Made by a program: the position numbers and the translations under genes. From contig CALXCO010000011.1 of assembly GCA_944386805.1 (NCBI GenBank), positions 1-64,000 on the forward strand: a DNA stretch of 64,000 nucleotides. Direction: 5' to 3'. The DNA comes from an uncultured Clostridia bacterium (lineage in GTDB: Bacteria > Bacillota > Clostridia > Oscillospirales > Ruminococcaceae). This document shows, piece after piece, positions 8,979-16,271 of this stretch. Within the stretch, counting starts at the first letter, position 1; every line of letters begins with the position of its first letter. Under the pieces are notes generated by a model. That model made no database searches. It was not told the DNA's origin and saw only the letters and a program-made list of their open reading frames with translations.

Positions 8979-9502
8979 TATCTATTGTATCTGAGAAAGT
9001 CATTACAGTGTTCTTGCGGTCTGAGCCTAAATCCTTGTGATATGAGAGTATCCGCTTTCAAAGCCACAAGGTTTATATCCGAGTTCAAGGTTCTTGCTAT
9101 TTGCTGAGTATCGTAACCTCGCTCAGCCAGCTCAAGAAAATCATCATCGGGTAAAGCAACTTGAGAAGCAAAAATGTTTGCTTCATATTCCATACGGTTG
9201 TCCTGCATTTCAAAGATGTTAAATTCTTCAAAGCCGCCTGTCCGGGTGGCTTCTTCTCTGTGTAGCGTGTCGTGTCCAAGTTCGTGCAACAGGACAATGT
9301 TCTCCATAACCGGATGCAGATTGTCTTTGATGAACATAAAGCGATTTCGCATGATAACCTTATATGCACCTCGCTGTTTTGAAAACGGCAAATACATTAC
9401 CTCTATTCCGAGTTCTCTCGCAATGCGCTTTGGATCACGGGTGCCGCACTGAGCAACAATCCGATTCGCCTTTTGCACTATTTCGGAATTACAAACATAC
9501 AT
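8978..9502 (-). CDS. ImmA/IrrE-type zinc metallo-endopeptidase
   Basis: A 174-residue protein of the ImmA/IrrE family. The zinc-binding motif is HELGHDTLH (HExxH) at about residues 74-82, with EYEANIFASQVALP further on, a family signature containing the third metal ligand. In ICEBs1 of Bacillus subtilis, ImmA cleaves the XRE repressor ImmR and so releases element genes. Here the gene lies directly downstream of an XRE repressor in the same order, so I infer it inactivates that repressor. GGGGTGAG lies upstream of ATG 9502. Confidence 0.88.
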   Translation of the reverse strand: MYVCNSEIVQKANRIVAQCGTRDPKRIARELGIEVMYLPFSKQRGAYKVIMRNRFMFIKDNLHPVMENIVLLHELGHDTLHREEATRTGGFEEFNIFEMQDNRMEYEANIFASQVALPDDDFLELAERGYDTQQIARTLNSDINLVALKADTLISQGFRLRPQEHCNDFLRYNR

Positions 9503-9568
9503 TGATTCTCACCCCTTTCATACCTTCCTACACTAATCCTATCAAAAGATATGTCCCAAAAAACGGAC

Positions 9569-9973
9569 TTACTCGGAACGGTATTTCTTTGGGGTGTATT
9601 TTTTATTCTTTTCTTTTGCAATCCAATAAGCGTCCTGGATCGCTTTCATCATAACATCCATATCTTCCTGTGCCATTTCACCGCCCGCAAACAAGCCGGT
9701 TACTTCCTCGGTGAGCTGCTGAGCCTGCTTTGCACCTCTGGAGCCATATTTCTCTGCGGCTTGTGCGACAAGCATATCGCCGTTTCCGAGAAGCTGATCT
9801 GTAGTTACATTGAGAGCTTTTGCGAGCTTTTCTGCCGCATCTAAACGAGGACGAGATGTTCCGTACTCATATCTCTGTATCATACGAGAGGAAACACCTG
9901 AAATCTTTGCGAGTTGCTCTTGTGTTAATTTGCTTTTTTCTCTCAATTCTTTAAGTCTCTCGTTGAATTTCAT
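9569..9973 (-). CDS. XRE-family repressor (ImmR-like)
   Basis: A 134-residue protein with an N-terminal Cro/CI-type helix-turn-helix (about residues 1-60, LTQEQLAKISGVSSRMIQRYE) and a charged C-terminal region. The start at 9973 is preferred because AAGGGG lies 7 nt upstream; an ATG at 9979 is too close to that site. It is transcribed from a strong promoter near 10102-10130 that overlaps putative operators, so I infer autoregulation and control of the oppositely directed Y-family polymerase gene. Its partner is the ImmA-type protease just downstream. Confidence 0.88.
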   Translation of the reverse strand: MKFNERLKELREKSKLTQEQLAKISGVSSRMIQRYEYGTSRPRLDAAEKLAKALNVTTDQLLGNGDMLVAQAAEKYGSRGAKQAQQLTEEVTGLFAGGEMAQEDMDVMMKAIQDAYWIAKEKNKKYTPKKYRSE

Positions 9974-10012
9974 AATCATACCCCTTCGTCTTAAAATCTG
10001 AAAATTTTGAAC

Positions 10013-10127
10013 ACGACATTTATTTCGTAAATTCATATTGACACGACAATAGTGGCGTGCTATAATCTAAAACACGGAAACGACATTTGTGTCGTGTCTA
10101 TATATTACAGCACGACATTTCGTTTGT
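10013..10127. promoter_or_regulatory. Four related operator sites between the XRE and polymerase genes
   Basis: Four 16-bp sites share the half ACGACA: 10013-10028, 10043-10058, 10080-10095 and 10112-10127. The third, ACGACATTTGTGTCGT, is a perfect dyad of 6-bp arms. The second lies inside the spacer of the rightward promoter, the fourth mostly inside the spacer of the leftward promoter, and the third at both likely start points. This is the layout expected for repression by the XRE protein. Confidence 0.7.
10038..10066 (+). promoter_or_regulatory. Consensus promoter for the Y-family polymerase operon
   Basis: TTGACA (10038-10043) and TATAAT (10061-10066) are separated by exactly 17 bases; both hexamers match the vegetative sigma consensus perfectly. 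An operator-like dyad fills the spacer, so the promoter should be strong but tightly repressed. Confidence 0.85.
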
Positions 10128-10130
10128 CAA
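10102..10130 (-). promoter_or_regulatory. Promoter for the XRE-ImmA operon
   Basis: On the minus strand TTGACA (10130-10125) and TAATAT (10107-10102) are 17 bases apart. It points toward the rightward promoter, so the two start sites converge and the two transcripts overlap by a short stretch. Confidence 0.8.
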
Positions 10131-10154
10131 GTGGTTTTGCAAAAATTTCATGAA

Positions 10155-11405
10155 ATGAGGCGAAAAAAGTTGAACCGTTCCATTCTGCATTGTGATATGA
10201 ATAACTTTTATGCAAGCGTTGAATGTATGCTTGATCCTTCTTTAAGAAAATATCCGGTTGCAGTTTGCGGTTCTGTTGAAGAACGACACGGCATTGTGCT
10301 TGCGAAGAACTATGCGGCAAAAGCCTTTGATGTAAAAACAGGCGATGCCGTATGGCAGGCAAAGCAAAAATGCAAGGACTTAGTTATCGTTCCGCCTCAT
10401 TACGAAGAATATATAAAGTATTCAAAACTCGCAAGAAGCGTTTATAGTCGCTTTACAGACCAAGTGGAACCGTATGGTATGGATGAGTGTTGGCTTGATA
10501 TAAGCGGCACAGAACACATCTACGGCTCTCCTGAACGAGTTGCAAACAAGATAAGAGAAACTATCAAGTTTGAACTTGGCTTGACTATCTCTGTTGGCGT
10601 GTCTTTCAATAAGATATTCGCCAAGTTAGGCTCGGATATGAAAAAGCCTGATGCCATAACTGTAATTGAAAAAGACACCTTTAGAGATAAGATATGGGGA
10701 CTCCCCGCATCGGACTTGCTCGGTGTAGGTCGAGCAACGCAGCGTGTATTAGATAGCTACTGCATACGAACTATTGGAGATTTAGCCAATGCCGAACCTG
10801 ATTTTCTAAAAAGACGGCTCGGTAAAAATGGCGTGGCTCTTTGGCAATATGCAAACGGTAATGACCACTCCCTTGTTCACAACTCTGACTTTGTATCACC
10901 AATTAAGAGCGTAGGACACGGAATTACCACAGTAGCAGATTTAGAGAAAAACGAGCAGGTGTGGCCCGTTTTCCTCGAACTAACCCAAGACATAGGACAC
11001 AAGCTCCGTGTTCATCAAAAGTGTGCGGATGGAGTCGCTATTCACATACGAGATAACACACTGTTCTCTAAACAATGGCAGATGAAGTTGGATATGCCTA
11101 CACAGTCCCCAATGCTCATCGCCAAGACTGCTTTCAGTCTTTTTGAGAAAAGGTACGATTGGAGAAATCCAATTCGTTCTGTCACCATTCAAGCAATCAA
11201 TTTAGTGCCACAAGACACGCCCCGACAGATTGATTTGTTTACCAATGTTGAGAGAATTGAAAAATTGGAAAAGCTCGATCTATGTATTGAAACGATCCGA
11301 CAGCGGTTCGGCAAGGACAGTATTAAAAATGCAGTCCTCTGTCAAAATCTAAGGTTGCCACCTGAAAGGGCAGAAATCACAATGCCGACCGGAATGTTGA
11401 GTTAG
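10155..11405 (+). CDS. Y-family DNA polymerase (ImpB/MucB/UmuC/DinB group)
   Basis: A 416-residue translesion polymerase. The palm catalytic acidic residues are visible in HCDMNNFYASVE near the N-terminus and in YGMDECWLDIS near residue 105. A helix-hairpin-helix-like thumb follows and the little-finger domain ends about residue 350. No beta-clamp motif could be assigned. It likely performs error-prone synthesis across damage. ATG 10155 is used; TTG 10170, with GAGG upstream, is an equally good start. The operator-bearing promoter ties it to the XRE/ImmA pair, implying induction on element activation or stress. Confidence 0.9.
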   Translation: MRRKKLNRSILHCDMNNFYASVECMLDPSLRKYPVAVCGSVEERHGIVLAKNYAAKAFDVKTGDAVWQAKQKCKDLVIVPPHYEEYIKYSKLARSVYSRFTDQVEPYGMDECWLDISGTEHIYGSPERVANKIRETIKFELGLTISVGVSFNKIFAKLGSDMKKPDAITVIEKDTFRDKIWGLPASDLLGVGRATQRVLDSYCIRTIGDLANAEPDFLKRRLGKNGVALWQYANGNDHSLVHNSDFVSPIKSVGHGITTVADLEKNEQVWPVFLELTQDIGHKLRVHQKCADGVAIHIRDNTLFSKQWQMKLDMPTQSPMLIAKTAFSLFEKRYDWRNPIRSVTIQAINLVPQDTPRQIDLFTNVERIEKLEKLDLCIETIRQRFGKDSIKNAVLCQNLRLPPERAEITMPTGMLS

Positions 11406-11417
11406 GAGAATTAGGCA

Positions 11418-11678
11418 ATGGAAGAACGCAGAAAAGTATATGTGGAGGTAAGAGCAAGACATTTGATTGATGGAACTTGCCGACCTGAAACCATTAAGTT
11501 TGAAAATGACGAGGTTTACGAAATCGACCGTGTAAAGCAATGCTGTCGAGCTGCTTCTACTAAAGTCGGCGGTACGGGACTTCGGTATACTGTGATGATT
11601 TGCGGCAAGGAAACCTATCTCTTTGATGAAGAAAACGGGAAGTGGTTTGTTGAGGGTAAAAGCAGAGTTGCCACTTGA
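11418..11678 (+). CDS. Conserved hypothetical protein, 86 aa
   Basis: A small acidic/basic protein beginning MEERRKVYVEVRARHLIDG, with a Cys pair (CC, residues 42-43) and a beta-rich pattern ending in YLFDEENGKWFVEG. It starts 12 bases after the polymerase stop, so it is almost certainly co-transcribed with it. I recognise no domain; a polymerase accessory role is a guess from position only. Confidence 0.65.
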   Translation: MEERRKVYVEVRARHLIDGTCRPETIKFENDEVYEIDRVKQCCRAASTKVGGTGLRYTVMICGKETYLFDEENGKWFVEGKSRVAT

Positions 11679-11747
11679 TAATAGCTTAATACTCTGATTT
11701 TACAAAACCTCAGCAAAGGTACAAAGCAACTTGATGAGGTGATGTAA

Positions 11748-11945
11748 TTGAAATATGATACTTGGACTCCGGTTCCTATGTTTTGCGCAAACTGCGGACA
11801 TTTAAACTATGGATATCGGAATGAAAACGGAATAATCAAATATGAGTGCAAGAACTGTAAAGCAGTTTTGGTAAGAAAGCAAAAAGCTCGAAGGCACGAC
11901 ACAATAGACTTATATGCTCCCGCAGGGCAAGTGCGATATGAGTGA
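11748..11945 (+). CDS. Small zinc-ribbon protein
   Basis: A 65-residue protein with two CxxC knuckles (MFCANCGH and YECKNCKA) 18 residues apart, the spacing of a zinc ribbon, then a basic stretch RKQKARRH. It starts at TTG 11748 after GAGGTGA. Its stop overlaps the region before the next gene, indicating coupling. Nucleic-acid binding is plausible. Confidence 0.65.
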   Translation: MKYDTWTPVPMFCANCGHLNYGYRNENGIIKYECKNCKAVLVRKQKARRHDTIDLYAPAGQVRYE

Positions 11946-11955
11946 GGTAGATAAA

Positions 11956-12438
11956 ATGGCTTACTATGATTTGAAAACGAATGAGATTTGGGCGGACTCG
12001 AACATTGCCGGATTTCACGACGAACATATTGAGATTGACGAAGTGATAGCTCCGTTAATCCGAGAACTGAATATTAAGGGTTACAAAACAAAGTTCTGCT
12101 GTTCGGGACATCCCTTCTATTCTTTATGCGAAGCTATGGTCGATTCCGAAGAAACGGCAAAAGCGTTTGTAGGCTTGATCGGCACAGAAAGAACAGAAAA
12201 CCCAAGAGTACCGGTCAGGGCTTTATATGTGACGCCGGATAATGACTTCTATATCACATTTGAAGAAAATGAGCCAAAAGCTATCGTCCTTGCTCTGCCG
12301 GACGGCTTTGAGTGGGACGATGAAAGAACCATAAGATACACTTACAACAACTTTGAGTTTTATGCTTTCCTATCGGAACGGGCAAAGGCGGCAAAAGCTC
12401 TGCACGATTGGGCGACACAGTTGCCGCCCGTCGCTTAA
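11956..12438 (+). CDS. Conserved hypothetical protein, 160 aa
   Basis: A soluble acidic protein beginning MAYYDLKTNEIWADSN. It has a FCCSGH segment (about residues 48-53) that could hold a metal or a reactive Cys, and a Trp/Tyr-rich C-terminal half. ATG 11956 has GAGGTAG upstream; ATG 11938, overlapping the previous gene, is an alternative. It resembles hypothetical proteins carried on Clostridia conjugative elements, but I cannot assign a function. Confidence 0.6.
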   Translation: MAYYDLKTNEIWADSNIAGFHDEHIEIDEVIAPLIRELNIKGYKTKFCCSGHPFYSLCEAMVDSEETAKAFVGLIGTERTENPRVPVRALYVTPDNDFYITFEENEPKAIVLALPDGFEWDDERTIRYTYNNFEFYAFLSERAKAAKALHDWATQLPPVA

Positions 12439-12691
12439 ATAATTCAAAACTGAATAACGGCGAAACGACGGTAAGGTTGAGATGAAACAGGCTGCGTAAT
12501 TCCTTATCAGGTCACTTGCTTTGAAAACACTTCGGTCAGTTAATCCAGACCTGCGAAAAGCAAACATGAGAGGCTGCCGACAGGACAGATAGCCATAGGC
12601 TAACTCTGTCTTGCCGGTGGCTTTTTGTTTTCGGCAGATGACTGAACAGCGAGGAGCTTCCGGCTGAGAAATCAGAAAGGAAGCTCTTTTT
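12439..12691 (+). ncRNA. Structured leader region ending in a terminator
   Basis: The gap before the sigma-like gene holds several predicted stems. CTGCCGA at about 12573 pairs with TCGGCAG at about 12631, enclosing a bulged hairpin GACAGATAGCC/GGCTAACTCTGTC. GAGCTTCC (12654-12661) pairs with GGAAGCTC (12679-12686) and is followed by TTTTT, a classical terminator. No coding frame is convincing. I infer an attenuator-type leader or small RNA of no class I recognise. Confidence 0.5.
12654..12691 (+). terminator. Terminator in the leader of the sigma-like gene
   Basis: An 8-bp stem GAGCTTCC/GGAAGCTC is followed directly by five T residues. It lies about 95 bases before the next start codon, so readthrough here could control the genes to the right. 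Confidence 0.75.
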
Positions 12692-12732
12692 ATGTTGAAC
12701 AACTGGCTTTGCTACATAGCTGAATATCCGTG

Positions 12733-12779
12733 ATCTCCGAATTTTGAGTTCAATCCAAAATTCAAAATTCAAAGGAGAT
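12733..12779 (+). promoter_or_regulatory. Hairpin sequestering a ribosome-binding site
   Basis: ATCTCC (12733-12738) pairs with GGAGAT (12774-12779), the Shine-Dalgarno core of the sigma-like gene, and AATTTTGA (12740-12747) pairs with TCAAAATT (12762-12769). The two stems stack, so the site would be hidden in the folded RNA. Confidence 0.6.
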
Positions 12780-12786
12780 TACAATA

Positions 12787-13332
12787 ATGAATACATACTA
12801 TCTTACTGCTCTTGATGAGCAATTCAAATGCGATTGTAAGGTAATAAACCTGAGTTACGAATATCCCGGATACACAGGAGAGGAAAAATGGGCGATTATT
12901 ACTGATTTAACCGAAGAAGAACTTATTGAAAAGTATGAGGAGATAATCTCCTCGTATAGACCGTTTATTGTTTTATCTTCTATGTTTGGTAGCGTGCGAG
13001 CTGATTTTATTAGGAATGAAGATAAGTTCAGCAAACGAGCCAAACGGAGCATAAGCATTTTCGATTTCAGCGAAGAAACAGAAGAACATCATCCTGAAAT
13101 AGCTGCAAACGATCTTGAAGAAGAGGCAATCTCAAATGAAATGGCAGAACAAGTCCGGGATGCAATAGCGCAATTAAAGCCCATTCAGCGGGAACGACTT
13201 ATCAAATATTTCTTTGAAGGAAAGAGTTTGCTTCAAATTGCCGCTGAAGAAGGTAAATCTTATTCGACTGTTTATGAATCGTATCAAGCTGCATTGAAGA
13301 AACTGAAAAAAATATTTGAAAATACCCGATAA
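12787..13332 (+). CDS. Sigma-70 region 4-like regulatory protein
   Basis: A 181-residue protein. The C-terminal third (about 118-175) resembles sigma factor region 4: LKPIQRERLIKYFFEGKSLLQIAAEEGKSYSTVYESYQAAL forms a helix-turn-helix. The N-terminal part is unassigned, and no region 2 is evident, so it may be an element-borne regulator rather than a full sigma factor. AAGGAGAT precedes the ATG but is folded into a hairpin. It is followed by the MazF/Xis/Int block, which it may control. Confidence 0.7.
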   Translation: MNTYYLTALDEQFKCDCKVINLSYEYPGYTGEEKWAIITDLTEEELIEKYEEIISSYRPFIVLSSMFGSVRADFIRNEDKFSKRAKRSISIFDFSEETEEHHPEIAANDLEEEAISNEMAEQVRDAIAQLKPIQRERLIKYFFEGKSLLQIAAEEGKSYSTVYESYQAALKKLKKIFENTR

Positions 13333-13424
13333 TTTGACCTCTCCCAGTCCGAACAAGTGAAGGGACTATTTCTTATCCGGAGAGAAACGACCTTCAAACT
13401 AATATATTTGAGAGGTTAAATAAA

Positions 13425-13979
13425 ATGGAGAATACTAATATCACCTGTAAGGTTAAACGTGGCGAAATCTATTTATACGATTTTGGAACTAATCCTGAGT
13501 CTATCCAAAACGGTGTAAGACCTGTTCTTGTCGTTCAATGCGATGAAGGCAACGAAGCGAGTACGACAACCATTATTGCGGCAATGACGACCGCAATCAA
13601 GAAACGCTATATGCCATCCCATATCGTATTGGGAGATAACTTCGGCTTGAGAGAGCCGTCAATGGTAATGCTTGAGCAGATAAGAACGGTAAACCAGTCC
13701 GAACTGACAAAATACATCGGTTTTGTAGATAGCGAGTATCTACAAAAGAGAATCAATGTTGGGTTGAAGAAGGTTCTCGGCTTTTGGGTGGAAAGACCAC
13801 CTAAACGCAAAAACGACATTCGGTGTCTTTGCGGTAAGTGCTTAAATGATTACAAATCTAATCCTGCGTACATCATAAGGCGGCTCGATCCGTTTGAGAA
13901 TATCAAGCACCAATGCGATAAATGTTCAGGTAGCGGTTACGACTACATTATATATGATAGAAGTTCCGTTCGGAGGTAG
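13425..13979 (+). CDS. PemK/MazF-type toxin with C-terminal zinc ribbon
   Basis: A 184-residue protein. Residues about 5-120 match the PemK/MazF endoribonuclease fold (VKRGEIYLYDFG, NGVRPVLVVQ, LREPSMVMLEQIRTV). An extension carries four or five Cys in CxCGKC and CDKC patterns, consistent with a zinc ribbon. No MazE-type antitoxin is adjacent. Instead it overlaps the RBS region of the first excisionase gene. MazF enzymes cleave mRNA at short motifs; here it may act in element maintenance or regulation, which I infer from position alone. Confidence 0.82.
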   Translation: MENTNITCKVKRGEIYLYDFGTNPESIQNGVRPVLVVQCDEGNEASTTTIIAAMTTAIKKRYMPSHIVLGDNFGLREPSMVMLEQIRTVNQSELTKYIGFVDSEYLQKRINVGLKKVLGFWVERPPKRKNDIRCLCGKCLNDYKSNPAYIIRRLDPFENIKHQCDKCSGSGYDYIIYDRSSVRR

Positions 13980-13984
13980 TGCTT

Positions 13985-14209
13985 ATGGAGGAGAAAAACA
14001 CTACCGTAAAAAAAGAGAGCGTCCCAATTTGGGAAAAATACGCCTTAACGATTTACGAAGCAGCGGAGTATTTTAATATTGGAGAGCATCGTTTAAGGCA
14101 GTTGGTAAGAGAGAACCGTCAGGCGGATTTTGTGCTATGGATTGGCACAAAGGTTGAGATTAAACGAGAGCTTTTTGAAAAGTTTCTTGATGAAATCAAT
14201 GCCCTCTGA
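13985..14209 (+). CDS. Excisionase-like protein 1 (Tn916 Xis type)
   Basis: A 74-residue protein with the Tn916-Xis-type winged-helix signature: IWEKYALTIYEAAEYFNIGEHRLRQLV, then FVLWIGTKVEIKRELFEKFLDEI. Xis proteins bend DNA at element ends to direct integrase toward excision. ATG 13985 has GGAGG 8 nt upstream; a GTG at 13979 is too close to it. It is the first of three consecutive paralogues. Confidence 0.82.
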   Translation: MEEKNTTVKKESVPIWEKYALTIYEAAEYFNIGEHRLRQLVRENRQADFVLWIGTKVEIKRELFEKFLDEINAL

Positions 14210-14247
14210 TAATTATGCGTTTTGAAAAATCGCACATTTGTCAATAT

Positions 14248-14283
14248 GCTCGTGACTTCGTATCATATATACGAAGCACGAGC
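14248..14283. repeat. Long inverted repeat between excisionase genes
   Basis: GCTCGTG-A-CTTCGTAT (14248-14263) pairs with ATACGAAGCACGAGC (14269-14283), a 15-bp stem with one bulged A and a five-base loop. No T-tract follows. It ends 13 nt before the AAGGAGG of the second excisionase gene and could be a protein site or a translation-control hairpin. Confidence 0.6.
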
Positions 14284-14310
14284 TGACAGATGATTAAGGA
14301 GGACAAGCAT

Positions 14311-14682
14311 ATGAAGAATAATTACATCTATGTACCCGGACTGAGTGAGAGTGTTGCTGATGAGGTGAAAAAGGAAAAGGATGCAGAAGCACCGAGATTT
14401 ATAACCGGAACGGGCGCAGTCAAGAAAGAAGCTGTTACACACGACAGAGGGGTTTTAAGAACTCGTAAGGTAGATGATCGGCAAAGTATTCAAATTCCTG
14501 TTTGGGAAAAGTACGCTTTGACTGTTAAAGAAGCGGCTGAATACTACAATATCGCTGAAACGAAATTGAGGGATTATCTGCTTGCCAATCGTGATGCACC
14601 TTTTGTCTTAAAAGGTGGAGCAAGGCTTTTGGTGAAACGCAAGATGTTTGAAATGTTCTTAGATGAAAGCAACACTATTTAG
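14311..14682 (+). CDS. Excisionase-like protein 2 with N-terminal extension
   Basis: A 123-residue protein. The C-terminal 65 residues repeat the Xis pattern (IPVWEKYALTVKEAAEYYNI, then FVLKGGARLLVKRKMFEMFLDE). About 55 extra residues precede it, rich in Lys and Glu and without a recognised fold. AAGGAGG precedes ATG 14311. Its Xis part is closer to copies 1 and 3 than to other window proteins, so local duplication is likely. Confidence 0.8.
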   Translation: MKNNYIYVPGLSESVADEVKKEKDAEAPRFITGTGAVKKEAVTHDRGVLRTRKVDDRQSIQIPVWEKYALTVKEAAEYYNIAETKLRDYLLANRDAPFVLKGGARLLVKRKMFEMFLDESNTI

Positions 14683-14691
14683 GAGGTCAGT

Positions 14692-14958
14692 ATGACTAAT
14701 GAAACGAAAGCCTTCTTACAAGGTGAGATTATGGTAGATGCCGAAGGGCATAACCGCAAAATGCAAGAGATTCCGATTTGGGAAAAACCGCTTTTAACGG
14801 TAGTAGAAGCAGCGAAATACTTTCAAATCGGTGAGAGCAATATCAGACGGCTCACAAGAGAACACAAAGACAAAGACTTTGTTCTTTGGAAAGACAATCG
14901 GGTGTATATCCGAAGGAAAGAAATGGAGTCGTTTTTAGACACAATCAATGAGATATAG
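14692..14958 (+). CDS. Excisionase-like protein 3
   Basis: An 88-residue protein with a short N-terminal extension and the Xis core IPIWEKPLLTVVEAAKYFQIGESNIRRL, then FVLWKDNRVYIRRKEMESFLDTI. AGGAGG precedes the ATG. It ends 13 nt before the integrase, the usual xis-int arrangement, so this copy is the best candidate for the working excisionase. Confidence 0.82.
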   Translation: MTNETKAFLQGEIMVDAEGHNRKMQEIPIWEKPLLTVVEAAKYFQIGESNIRRLTREHKDKDFVLWKDNRVYIRRKEMESFLDTINEI

Positions 14959-14971
14959 GAGGTAAAGAACT

Positions 14972-16240
14972 ATGGCAGAAAAAAGACGAGATAATAAAGG
15001 CAGGGTTTTGCGATCAGGCGAATCGCAACGTTCTGACGGTAAGTATGAATATAAGTATGCGGATAGCAACGGTGAGCGTCATTCCGTATATAGTTGGAAA
15101 CTCGTAGCAACCGACAAGGTTCCTGAAGGAAAGCAAGGCGGAACTTCGCTTCGTGATATGGAAAAGCAAATACAGAAGGACTTGGAGGACAACTTGCTTA
15201 TTTATCAAACCCGCAAGATGACACTCAATTCCTTTTGGGATCAATACATCGAACTCAAAAAAGAACTGAAAGAGTCTACGAGAACCAACTACATCTATAT
15301 GTACGACAATTATGTTCGCCCTGACTTTGGCAAAAAGAACATCACTACAATAAAGTATAGCGATGTAAAGAAGTTCTATATTTCCCTGATCCACGACAGA
15401 GGGTTCAAGCCGAACAGTATGGAAATAATAAATACCATTCTGCATCCGGTGTTTACTTCCGCAGTTCGTGACGGATATATCCGCAGCAACCCTTCGGACG
15501 GCGTAATGGCAGATATTAAAAAGAGCCATACTTGGGAAAAGCCAAAGCGCCACGCACTCACCGAGCAACAGCAAACGAAGTTCGTTGAGTTCACGGCACA
15601 ATCCTATCAGTACAAGCATTGGCTGCCACTCTTTACAGTCCTGCTCGGTACAGGTGGACGAATCGGTGAGATACTCGGTTTAAGGTGGGAAGATTGTGAT
15701 TTTCAAGATAACATCATCAATATTAACCACACCCTTATTTATAGGAAGTACACGGACGAAGCATCTCACTTTGCTATTACCACTCCTAAGACAAAATCTG
15801 GTGTGAGAATTATCCCAATGCTTTCCGATGTAAAAGCGGCTCTTACGGAAGAATACAAGGCTCAGCTTGAAAGTGGTTTTAACACAAGCGAAGTGGACGG
15901 ATATTCAGGCTTCATTTTCAAGTCAAGATACAACACCGTATTATCGCCCCATTGTGTCAACCGAGCGATAGATCGTATTATCAAGGCGTGTAATACCAAA
16001 GAGGAAGAAGATGCAAAAGCAGAAGGACGAGAGCCTGAGTTGTTACCGCATTTCAGTTGCCACCATTTACGACACACATTCTGCACTCGTTTCTGTGAGA
16101 ACGAAACCAACCTGAAAGTCATTCAGGAGATAATGGGACACGCCGACATTACGACAACAATGGATATTTATAACGAAGCAACAAAGGATAAAAAGATAGA
16201 GTCCTTCGCAGGACTTGAGGGTAAAATCAAGATACGATGA
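14972..16240 (+). CDS. int: Tyrosine integrase, Tn916 family
   Basis: A 422-residue tyrosine recombinase. It has an N-terminal arm-binding domain (about 1-75, RRDNKGRVLRSGESQR), a SAM-like core-binding domain (85-170), and a catalytic domain containing Arg in GTGGRIGEILGLRW, the HHLRHTF box, and nucleophile Tyr in MGHADITTTMDIYNEA. It cuts and rejoins element ends during integration and excision. GGAGG precedes the ATG. It marks the right side of an integrative, probably conjugative, element. Its own terminator was split by the downstream insertion sequence. Confidence 0.95.
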   Translation: MAEKRRDNKGRVLRSGESQRSDGKYEYKYADSNGERHSVYSWKLVATDKVPEGKQGGTSLRDMEKQIQKDLEDNLLIYQTRKMTLNSFWDQYIELKKELKESTRTNYIYMYDNYVRPDFGKKNITTIKYSDVKKFYISLIHDRGFKPNSMEIINTILHPVFTSAVRDGYIRSNPSDGVMADIKKSHTWEKPKRHALTEQQQTKFVEFTAQSYQYKHWLPLFTVLLGTGGRIGEILGLRWEDCDFQDNIININHTLIYRKYTDEASHFAITTPKTKSGVRIIPMLSDVKAALTEEYKAQLESGFNTSEVDGYSGFIFKSRYNTVLSPHCVNRAIDRIIKACNTKEEEDAKAEGREPELLPHFSCHHLRHTFCTRFCENETNLKVIQEIMGHADITTTMDIYNEATKDKKIESFAGLEGKIKIR

Positions 16241-16244
16241 AAAA

Positions 16245-16271
16245 GGGAGCTTACCGCAAAACAGTGGTAGG
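16245..16271 (+). repeat. Left copy of the 27-bp target-site duplication
   Basis: The 27 bases from GGGAGCTTACC to GTGGTAGG are identical to 17324-17350 and flank the insertion sequence exactly at its TGTAGG ends. Confidence 0.9.

Noticed and set aside
12560..12640. Known riboswitch or T-box in the leader
   Set aside because: I could not find the conserved T-box bulge or a signature of the common riboswitch classes; it is left as unclassified structure.
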